From assembly GCF_003255815.1 (NCBI RefSeq), contig NC_037668.1, positions 10,173,327-10,237,326 of the forward strand: DNA of 64,000 bases. The letters run 5' to 3'. A model generated the notes under the pieces. It saw only the letters and a list, made by a program, of their open reading frames with translations, ran no database searches and was not told where the DNA came from. This DNA comes from Theropithecus gelada (taxonomy: Eukaryota; Chordata; Mammalia; Primates; Cercopithecidae). Both the position numbers and the translations under genes were made by a program. The first letter of the stretch is position 1. Each line of letters begins with the position of its first letter. Below are positions 41,366-53,300 of this stretch, one piece after another.

Positions 41366-44300
41366 GAGGTGTTTTGGAGAAACTTTTGGCTGCTGGGTGC
41401 TGCTGGTCAAAAAATATTTCTAAAAAAGTAGATTTTAAGTTTTCTCACAACTAAAAATAAGTATCTGAGGGTAATGAATATGTTAATTAGTTTGATTGAG
41501 TCATTTTGCAATGTATACATATTTCAACACATCATATTATTTATTTTATATATCTACACACAATATTTGTCAATTGAAAGAATAAAATTAAATTTTAAAA
41601 AGCAAACAGCAAAATCAGTAATGATGACAGTAATAATACTAAATCCTTATAGACCCTGCTTTGGACTGCATGGGTTTTCTTTAGTTGACTAACTTTACCA
41701 AAAAATTATTTTTCTTATGTGTATGTTCAGCAGTCAGTGAGGATTCTATCTAACTTACGCTAAATAAAACGTACTTGTTTCTTGATCATCTGGCAGAATA
41801 ATTTGATCTTCATAAACTTGATAAAAGGTTGTGATCCTGGTACCATCAGCATGATCCACTATCCGAGTCCCATCTTTCCTTTCAACTATGACAACTTTGT
41901 CTTCTCGAGTTGTCATAACCTGAACGTGAAAAGGCAGCACATAATCATTTGGCCACATGGTTAATCCCAAGTGTACTTATTTTTATCCATTGAATACAAA
42001 GATGGCACCATCAAAGTCCTAGTTATTTCTTTATAAGCAAAAGTTTTATCTCATCTACCTGATCTAACCTTCACAACAATCTTGGCAGGTACCCTCATTT
42101 TATAGATGAGGAAATTTAGGCTTAAAGAAGTTGAGAAGCTTGCTGAAAGTCATGCAACAAGTAAGTATCAGGGCATATTTGAGGAAACACTTAACATTTG
42201 GACTGGGTTAACCCAGGTCTGTCTGGGAAAATGCCCACAGGCCCTGTTTCCTTGGAAACTATGGAATAATGATAAATGTGGCATATTGTGGCTGCCTTGT
42301 GCGCTGTGAAACCCCTGCTCTGCAGAACTTCCCCAGATGGGGTGAACTGCAAGATGGCCTGCAAGTGTCGTGCTAACGTCATCAGAGCAGTACTTGAAGA
42401 TTGGTGGGGGACAGAGGTTGTAGCCTCTCTGTGTCAAGTTGACCTGCACATGTGTCTGCTGCTCAGTGCCTGTGCATGCCTGTGAGCTTGAGGGGTATGA
42501 GAAGTGGTGTGCGTGTGTTGCTGCTCCTGAGCTCTGCACTGGGTTGACCATGGCTCTGTTGTGTTTGCTTCACAGTTCAGCTTTTACTTCTGCCCATTAC
42601 TGCTTTCTCCCTCCTCCTTTCACATACATGTCTCTATTAAAATCTTGCACTCCGGACTTCACCTCAGCGTTTGCTTCTGGAAAGCTCAACCTGCAACTGC
42701 AGTACTGTAAATTGCATAATGCATATTGCAATCATTGGGCATTTTCTAAACTTATACTGTTCTAACTCTAAGGAACTTAATGTTTCACTGAGGTCTGGAT
42801 GGATGTGAGAGTGAGTTTGCTAGTTATTTTCTGACTCCAGAGTCTATGGCTATTGGGAGCAGGTGATTATCACCTTCTTAGCTCTTAATGGTAGGCGGCA
42901 ATCACTAAGAGAGAAATGAATGCTGATCATTATTTTAGGTTCTTATCATTGGCACTTTCAGCCAGGAGCATATACTGAGAAATACTGCTGTGTAATGTGA
43001 TGGTTGAGAGCATGAGCTCTGGGATTAAGCTGCCTGAGTTTGAATCCTGACTCCACAAATGGCTGGGTAGACTTAGGGATGTTGCTTAACCTGTTTGTTG
43101 TCTGGTTTACTCATCCGCAAAATGGAGCCAACACTAGTATCTTCTTGGAAATCTTATGTGGGTTAAATGAGACGATGCTGGTAAAGTGTGTCACACTTGG
43201 CCATGATGTTTGTAATTATTGATATCAGTTTTTAATCTAGTAGAGATAGTTACATATTATGATTTAGAATTATTCAAACATTTCATAATGCCACATAAAC
43301 AGTGACATTTTCTGGTCACCATAGGATAGGATAATCATTCTTAGTGGTGGCAATAACACAGTTACAAGGATATTTCTGAATGCCTGATAGCGCCAGGTCT
43401 GGTACTAATCTTCTGAAGAGGTAATGACTATTATCTCCAGTTTATGAATAAGAAACCAGATGAGAAACTTGCCAAAATTTATCCATCTAGTAAGGACTAT
43501 GGCTAGGGCTTGAAATACAGGTCTGCCTCACCCCAAGGGCAGTGCTCACTCCTTTAGAATGTAATACTTCATGTCAGGGGTTGTGAAAATACACACCCAT
43601 TTTCAATTTTGTTTCATATGATCATGCCAGTTTCTTGAGATCTGGGACACAGTGTTGGGGTCTACATTCTGGCTCTACCATTTGCTGTGTGATCTTGGGC
43701 AAATTATTTAACCTCTCTGTAGCTTAGTTGCCTCATCTATAAAATGGAAACAATAGTAGTTTGTTGTGAGAATTGATTGAGTTAGTATATGGAAAATGCA
43801 GAGAACAGGGCCTAGTACACAGTGAGTGCTCAGTAAATATCACCATTATTGCTCTTATTCTGTTGTGCATTTGGTGTTTAATTCATGCTTGAATCCAGGT
43901 TCTTGGATGTTGGTTCATGCTTCCAAAATGGTGATGGAGATGAATGAGGGAAATTAAAAGTTAACAAAGAAATGTTAATCAAACTTGCATATTAAGCCAA
44001 ATAATCTAACTCAGGGGCCAAATTAAAGTGAGTTATTTGAAGGAACTAAAACAAACAAGAAAAAACCCCAGGAAACAAACAAACAAACAAAAATCCTTTC
44101 TGAGATCATATGTACTTTGAGTCTTACAAAAAAAGGCAACTAGCAAACAAAGTCAGAGATTATAAAATTATTTCAGAAGTAGGCTGAAGAGGAAAAGATA
44201 TTTGGTTAGATAATGTAATCCATCTCAATAGCATGCAGGCATTTTGCTTTTTACAGCAGCACATGGTTTTAAACAAGGGTAGGAAGTTCAGACACCAGAG

Positions 44301-47300
44301 TTAAGGCACTTAGGAAACTGTTCATTGTGTTTAGATTCAGAGGGTGCTGCAAATCTCCATATAAGATGTTAGAGGAATAGCTAAGGAATGGAAAGAGCTC
44401 AGTGTTTGGTCACAAACAACTGGCTCTAATCTTGGCTTCAGCACTTTCTGAATATGTACTCTTGACCACATTACTTGCTAAGGTTCAATTTCCTCATCTG
44501 TGTAATATACATTTGGTGTGAAGGCTGAATGAGATAACGTGTATAAAGGCCCCCAAAGAAATCTTGGTACATAGAGGGCCAGGCGTGGTGGCTCATGCTT
44601 GTCATTCCAGCACTTTAGGAGGCTGAGGTGGGCCGATCACCTGAAGTCAGGAGTTGGAGGCTAGCCTGGCCAACATGGCAAAACCCTGTCTCTACTAAAA
44701 ATACAAAAATTAGCCGGGCTTGGTGGCAGGTGCCTGTAATCCCAGCTATGCGGGAGGCTGAGGCAGGACAATTGCTTGAACTGGGAGGTGGAGGTTGCAG
44801 TGAGCCAATATCACACCATTGCACTCCAGCCTGGGTGACAAGGGCAAAACTCCATCTCAAAAAAAAAAAAAGTCCTGGTACACAGAAACTGCTATTGTTC
44901 ATTCCAGGAGTTTGGCTTTTTATATCACAAACAGAACCATTATGTTCTGTACCACTAATTTTTCATGTATTCTTATCCTATAAATAAAGTTTTTGTAAAG
45001 CTTCTCTACAGTTTTGGATTCTTGAGTTATTTAATGTGTGTCTTATCTCTTTCAATATACCGTAAGTTTTTCAAAATCAAAGGATCATGAACAAACTTCT
45101 CTCATCAACTGCAAGCGGACACAAATAAGTAGTAATGAGACACTCACTTCCAGAAGCCTCTCACTTCCAGAAGATATTTACACACATACATTCAGCATAA
45201 GGAAACACCCAACAACATCATTAATCACATATATCTTAAAAGTGGCATAGAGAACTCAGGAACTGCCACTCACCTTAAAAATTAGCACTTTGTTCTGACG
45301 TGGTTGTGCCCACAACACACAAAAAGAGTCGCTAATGCTACTCTCCATTTGGCAAATATACCACAAGATGTTTTTAGATTTTGGAAAATGAATCCATCCA
45401 TCCATCCATCCATCTGTCCATCCACCCACTCACCCACTACTTAACAGACATTTATTGAAAAAATATTATCAGCTAGGCACTCTTTGGGTGTTGTTTCAGA
45501 ATTCTAAACACTTAGAAAATTTTGCAATAAACAATAGTTTGTCATACCGTTCCATTGACAGGATCTGTGGCCTGAAAGGATAATAATGGGGCCAAGTCTG
45601 CTATTCTTTCTAATCCTTTGGTCCCAATCCGATTTCCTTCAGGTGTGGTTGTAAACCAAGTGCCTATGTGAACATCCACAGGAGTTACAGTTTGAACTGT
45701 CTCTGGAGGAGGGTCATGGATTTCACCCTTATGGGCAATTGATGACTGATTTTTGTGACTTTTTCCTGTGAAGTTCAAGTAAAATCAAACAACAACAATA
45801 TAACTATAATATCAATTATATACATCATTCATTATGTTTTGATACAGTGAAAACTACCTCAGATACTGTGGTATAGACAATTCTAAGTGGTATTCATCAA
45901 TCATATTATTTCTCAATAGGGAAAAGTATGAGGTTATGAGTAGCTTAGTTTTGGCACTCAAACCGTGGCTAAATTTCCACCACGTTTCCCCAGACATACA
46001 CATGCTTACACAACTCATTTCTAGGGCACAAAATATATTCTGGTCAACTTCTGTACTCTTTTGGGTCTTGTGTACTTCTCCCTGAGTCCCAGATTTTGGG
46101 TTTTGTATTCTGGTTTTTAAAGCCTACCTTTTCTCTCACTTATCTTCAAACTTTCAGCCTCTTTTTGACATATTGGACTATAACAGTTACTAAGTTTTTA
46201 ACTCTTGATTCCCCTGATTTTGCTATTTTGTCAGTAATAACAGGAAACATCTTTCTTCAATCCTGGATCTGGGAAACCTCACCAGCCAGGCATATCCCTG
46301 GGGAGAGGAATTTGTGCAGTTTAATTAGTACATCAACAATTGTCTGATACATCCTCCTCTCCATCCTCTACCTCCCACTCATTGGGAACCGGAGGAGAGA
46401 ACTGAAGACACCCTCATGGAACTCCTTGGCCAATATTTCAATGCTCTATCAGGGTAGACATACTCTATTTCCGTGAATAATAAAGAGTAATCTGTAGATG
46501 AGACTTGACAGTGTTATCACATCTCAATGATGAGGTGAACTCAGGCCCAGAAACAAATTGCAAGTAATGATAGTAAAGGCATGTTAACTCTTGGAAGATT
46601 CTCCAGATTCAAACCATGAAATGTGCAGCAGAACATGCATCTCGACCTAACTAATAGGGACTCAACTAATGGGAAGAACCAAAGACAGATAAATCAGGTT
46701 GAGCCTTTTCATTGCCCTAAAATTTAATTTGGACGTATTTATACTTCTGGAATATTGGTAGAGAGTGAAAATAGTATCACTTTCAGAATAAAGAGAAGAT
46801 CCTCTAGAAATAGTAGGAAATACTTTAGGAATTATCATTTTTTCTATATTCTCCGTTTTTCTCCTATTTCCGTCCCCTCTCCTTCTGTTCTTATTACTTT
46901 TTCTAATCAAAAATGGTGAGCTATGGAAAGGGCATTCCAACATAAGGAACATAAGAAATACACTGGGGTAAAGAATAGCATAGTATACACAGACCAATGT
47001 GACCAGATGATACATTTCAAGCAGATTTTGGATGAGAGAAGGGACTGAAGAGGTAGGCACTGATTCAATTGAGTGGTCTTTAGCAGTATGTTAGAGACCT
47101 TGGAATTTTTCCTATAGGTAATATTTGATAACTAAAGTGTTATAAGAGAGAAAGTGAGATACTTGGAAGATTAGTTACATACTTTTGGCAGAAAGATACA
47201 AAATCGATACTAATAAAAGCAGGAAGAACAGTTAGAAGGTTTTAAAGTATTACAAATTCAAGTTGGCAGAAGAGATAAATGAGTACAATTTTGATACAAA

Positions 47301-50300
47301 TGTATATTGGGGAACAAATTTGGATATGAAAGGATGAGGATGGCAGTGAAAGGATAAGAGAAAGAATCACATGCAGATCCTGAAATCTTAATCAACTATT
47401 GTTTTCCATTAAGTATTGGGTCAAAAAAGCAAACTGACCAAGGATCAGGTCAAAGGTGAGGAAGAAAATAAGCAGGGTTGGAGTTTCATTTTTAGCAACA
47501 TCACAGACTAGATACCAATAATTCCACTGAAAAGAACCATAACTGCTAGAAAACATCTTTTAATCAATCTTCTTGAAAGTGACTCTGAGCTGGCAACTAT
47601 AAGTAAGATCAGCACAAGTCATGGACTACGTAAAAGTAGGAAGCCAAAGAGGTACAAGGGCTCTGAAGTTGGATTTTGTCCAGTGAGTTTTTGTCAAACT
47701 GGGTGATTCTGAGTATTTGTTTTCTTAGCATTGTGGAACTCAGGCAGAAATGAATGCCAGAACCTGCACAATCTGGATGGAAGGCTTGATATGAGGCCCT
47801 CAAATGACTACACTCTCAGACTAAGCATGAATTATTAACAGAAATCACTCATGTCTTTTCCCACCCCACTCCAGAACTGTCAGAAAGCTTGCCTGTGTTC
47901 AAACTTGGTGCTGAGCAGAGAAGACAAGAAAGTACTTAAGAGGCTGTATAACCACAAGTAGATCCTTACATAGGTTTGAAGTGAAAATTCACACCACTTG
48001 AGTGGCACCCTCAGAAATTCCTTAAATTAATAATTTAAAGTGATCCAAGACTGTTGGTTCCCCTATCAACTGCTAAAGTCCTTTCTGAAACCAAAGTCTT
48101 TTACAAAGAAATGCACTATTGGCTAGGCACAGTGGTTCACACCTACAATCTCAGCATTTTGGGGGGCCAAGGCAGGAGCCCAAGAGTTTGAGACTAGCCT
48201 GGCCAACATAGTGACACTTCATTGCTACAAAAAAAAAAAAAATATCTGGGCATGGTGGTGCATACCTGCTGCATGGTGGTGCAAAGCAACTTTTCAAGAG
48301 CAACATTGGAAGCAAGAGAATATAAAGGATATTGTCAATGTACTGAGAGAAAATATCTGTAAGCCAGAATTCTATACCTAGTGAAATGATATTTCAAGAA
48401 TGAGGACAACATAAAGACATTTTTAGAAAACATTTGGTGTATAATAAATGGACTAAAACCTCTAAAGGCAAGTCCCAGCTACTCTAGAGGCTGAGATGGG
48501 AGGATTGCTTGAGCCCTGGAGGTTGAGGCTGCAGTGAGCTGTGATCATGCCACTGTACTCCAGCCTGGGTGACAGAGTGAGACCATGTCTCAAAAAAAAA
48601 TGCAGTTTTATACCAGCCCAAGAATTTAGAATTAAAGCAATAAGAAAAAATTATCATCTCATAATCAAAAAGTACCAAGACACAATGAAACAAGGCAATT
48701 CAAGTGAAAGCCAGAAGAAGCAACAGAAAATGGAATTAGATCTACAATACTTTAGATATTGAAATGATCTGGCACAGCACATAAAATGCATACTTTATGT
48801 GATTCCAGAAATAAAAAGGGGACAAAAACATGACTAAAGAGAAGACTGATTATAAAACGAAACAAAGAGAATTGTTAGATGTTAAAAAATGTAATAACTG
48901 AAATTTAAAAAATTAACACGCAGGTTTAGCAGGAGACAAAACACAGCTTAAAAGAGAACTGAAAGACCTAAAGTAATTGCTTAGAATGAAGCTCAGAGAA
49001 CCGAAGAAATAGAAGTAAAAAAAAAAAAAAGTTCAAGGCCTCTTAAATATGTTTAATTGGAATTCCAGAAGAAGAGAAGAAAAAGGAAATGGATCAGAAA
49101 CAATACTTGAAGAGATAATTATTGAGAAATCTCTAGAATCAATGAAAAATACAAATTTATAGATTCAAGAAGCTCAATGTAAACCCACTTTGATAAATAA
49201 AAAGAAATCCATACCTAGTCAAATTATATTGAAATTGCAATTAAAAATCACAGGGAATATTTTAAAGGTAGTTAGATTATCCTCAAAGCAACAACAACTT
49301 AAATGACAGCCAACTTTTCAACAGCACCATTGGAAGTAGGAGAGTATAAAGGATATTTTCAACATACTGAGTGAAAATATCTACAAGCTAGAATTCTATA
49401 CCAAGTGAAATTATCTTTCAAGAATGGAGGACAACATAAAGACATTTTTGGAAACTATTTGATATACAATAAATGGACTGAAACCCTAGAGACAAATATT
49501 TTCAAATTGAATTATTAAAATATTCACCTGTTTGCTGCTTACAAGAGACACATTTAAACAAAAACCACAGAAGGTGAAATGTAAATGTGGAAAAAGTTAT
49601 ACTGGTAAAGTATTAAATAGTGGCTGGTGTAGCTATAATAAAACAAACAAAACAGACATTAGGGTAAAAAGAATCCTAGAATAAAGAGTCATTGCAGGCC
49701 AGGAGCAGTGGCTCCCAGCACTCTGGGGGGGCCAAGGCAAGCGGATCACTTTAGGTCAGGAGTTGAAGACTAGCCTGGCCAACATAGTGAAACCCTGTCT
49801 CTACTAAAAATACAAAACAAAACAAAACAAAACAAAAATTAGCCGGCTGTGATGGCACGTGCCTGTAATACCACTTGGGAGGCTGAGGCACGAGAACTGC
49901 TTGAATGTGGAAGGTGGAGGTTGCAGTGAACTGAGGTTGCTCCACTGGCACTCCAGCCTGGGCAACAGAGTGACACTGCGTCTCAAGAAAAAAAAACAAA
50001 AAAAAGAAAGTCATTGCATAATGATGAAAGTTTAAATTAATGAAGATACAATAATTCTAAATGTATAAATATCTATCATATCCTTAAAATAAATAAAGAA
50101 AAATGACAGAACTATAAAAAAGACATATTTATTTCACAAATAAAGAAATAATGATTAAATGATAAGGAACACAGCACCAAACAGACTATTCTATCTTTTC
50201 TTTAAACATCCTTTTGCTAAGTAAACTGATGTAGCACATTTAAAACATCTGTAAAAATATAGAATAGGGGTTGGCAAATTGTGGACTACAGACAAATAAG

Positions 50301-53300
50301 GCCTGCTGTCTGTTTTGTACAGTCTGTGAAGTAGTAATTCTTTTTACATTTCTAAATAGCTAATAGAATCAAAAGAATAGTAATAATTTATAACATGAAA
50401 ATTATATAAAATTCAAATTTAGTATATTTAGTGCACATAAAATTTTATTAGAATACAACAGACCCAGGCTTATTTAACAACGTATTGCCCATGGCTGTTT
50501 TTATGCTCCAATGGCAGAGTTGAGTAGTTGTGACAGTGACATATGGCCCCCAAAGTCTAAAATATTTACTCTATGGCCTTTTACAGCATTGTTTGCTGGA
50601 CTCAGATATAGATCTGTACATTAAAACTAACACATTTCATCAAATAAACATAAAGAGAACATTGTACCAAATAACAAGATACATGCTCTTTTCAAGCACA
50701 GACATTTAAAAAAACTTGACCATTTAAACACATTTTTAAAGTGTTCATCAAAAATCAGTTATAAGAACAAACAGAAATACCACATAGGCTTCAAATCCAG
50801 AAGTAAGTTTAAATAATTCAAGAGTCAAATAAAAAGCTATAGTGGAAATAAGTAGTTAGGATTGAAAAATAAGAAAAATACTACATATTTCTTGTGAGAT
50901 GGGATACACTCCTGGAATGACAAGTAAAGACCAGGGAAAACCTACCCCTCCCTAAGAACTATGAGAATGTTTTTAAAAAGAATCAAAGTAAACTTTTTCA
51001 GAACTTTGAATATTAACCAAAGAATAGTAACAATCTGAGGATTTGATAAAATATTATCTATAATATTTCATTTAATTGATGCAATATCAATTAAATTAAT
51101 ATCAATCAAACTGTGATAAAAATGAGCTATCAAGCCACAAAAAGACAGGGAGGAATCTTAAATGCATATTACTAAGTGAAAGAACCTGGTCTAGAAAGCC
51201 TACCTAAGGTATGATTCTAATCATATGACATTCTGGAAAAGGCAAAACTATACAGACAATAAAAAGGGCAGTGGTTCCCAGGAGTTTGGTGGGGTAGGGT
51301 GTGCATGGTTCAGGATGGGTGGAATAAGAAAGGTGAATAGGTGAAGAGGGAATTTTAGGGTGGCAAAATTATTCTGTATGATACATGAGATTTAGTATGT
51401 ACACCACCAAGGGTGAACCCAAATGTAAACTATGGGCTTTAGTCAATAATAATGTAAGATTGGTTCATCAGTTGTAACAAATATACAACACTAAAGCAAG
51501 ATGTTAATAACTGGGAAACTGTGAGCAGAGTAAACAGGAACTCTGTGTACTTTCCACTCAATTTTTCTGTAAACCTAAAACTGCTCTAAAAATAGCCTAT
51601 TAATTTAAAAAGTGATTGCATCGTCTTGGATGGAAGGGCTGTGAAGAAAATCTGGGGCACACTGTGCTAGAAGCAGAAGTTCTCCAGAACCAGGGTAGGC
51701 TATTAGAAAAGCGGCTACACAAACTACTCTTATATCAAGTCCTCTGTATCCACCAAAGATGGAACCCTTGAGCCGAGAAGTTTGGAAAGCTACCTGGATA
51801 CTTCTCTAACCAGCAACCTTCTGCTACTACTGAAGGAAAATCTGTTTTACTAAATATTGAGTAATTAAAAAGTAATCCAGTTGCTTCCATATAATATTTC
51901 TGGATACTGTGGTGAGATGTGTGAAACTGATAAAAAAGGATTAAATCTAGGTTTCTAGATTTAAATCTAGATCATTAAAGGCATATTGAGAAATCGAGAA
52001 AAGTTTGTAAGGCAGGAGAGGCAGCGTAATTTAGGGGTTAGGGACCCAGACTCAAATCCCAGCTCTACCACTTGCTAGCTAAGAGACCTCAAGGAAATTA
52101 CTTAACCTCTCTCCCTCAATTTTCTGGTTTGTAAATTGGGGATTATTAAAATATGTGCCTCACAGAGGGTTAGCTGATTTAATATTTGAAACACCAGATT
52201 TTTTTCCTGTTACACAAATATGCACCTTCTATATAAAAATATATCTTACAAATTCATATGAAAATGAAGACCATCACAATGGTAAACCAAGAAAAGATGT
52301 GAATAGGAAATTCATAAAATGAAAAAAAATAACAAACAAACAGTAAACATCTTTAGATGTTTAACCTCACCAGTAATTAAAGAAATGCAAATCAACACAA
52401 TAAGATGCATTGATTATCATGCTGAATAAGATTAAAAGAATGATAATATCTGGCATTGGTGAGGGTATGAGGAAGTAGACATTTTCCTGTGGTTGTGGTA
52501 GGGGTATAAATTGAAAACACTTCTCAGGACAGCAGTCTTGCAATTTAGATTATGGCAGACCCTGTTCATTGCTTATCCAAGTATTGTTCACCTTTTTTCC
52601 CTACTAGTAGTGCTGTCTCCTGAGACAGAGGCAAAAAATGTCAGGTACTTGTTTTTCTAACCTTGGTCCCCAGCCAGGTCTAATCAATGACATCAAGACA
52701 GGTCTGCTGGGGTGAGACGTGGAGTTCTGGAACTCCTTTTCCTTCCTGATGAACAGAGACATTTGAAGAAAACTCTTGCATTTGCCCTCTTTTCTTGGAA
52801 GTTGCTGAATGAGGACCTCATGCCTAGAGTTGATATACCTTCTTGCAATTATGAGGAAAAGTTCAAGAGAATCACAGAGATGCCCACTCATAATCCTGAC
52901 ATCATCAATCTGCCCAATCAACCCTAAAACTGCAGCTTAGGCATTATACCTGATGTGTAAGAATGTGTAACAACATATGAAACTGTTAATTATTTATTAC
53001 TAAGAGAAAAGCAGTTCATGAAACAGTACGTAATTCTGTGATAGCAAGAATTCATTTATATGTATATATGTATAAGAATATATAAGAATATATTCATAGA
53101 AAAGGTTACAAGTATAATAATAATAATATTGAACACTTACTAAGCCCTTGGAGACTTTAGTAAATCCATTATAAACTGAGAGGCTTCAGTTGTTACCTTT
53201 CTTTGTGTTGGTAATCTCAGACGGTATCGTTTCTGATTTCTGCTGAGAAATAGAGTCCATCAAATCTCCACTGTGAGGGGTTGCTGGCATTTCAGGAGGA

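Noticed and set aside
42168..42551. 127-codon minus-strand frame
   Set aside because: It lies across a probable solo LTR read on the wrong strand and has no splice sites fitting the phases of E5 and E6.
44615..44987. Alu-derived frames on both strands (also at 7700, 19319, 49751, 62355)
   Set aside because: These are typical translated Alu sequences with no evidence of exonisation.
46662..47060. 132-codon minus-strand frame
   Set aside because: No splice context linking it to E4 or E5, composition like translated noncoding AT-rich DNA, and the E4/E5 phases already match without it.
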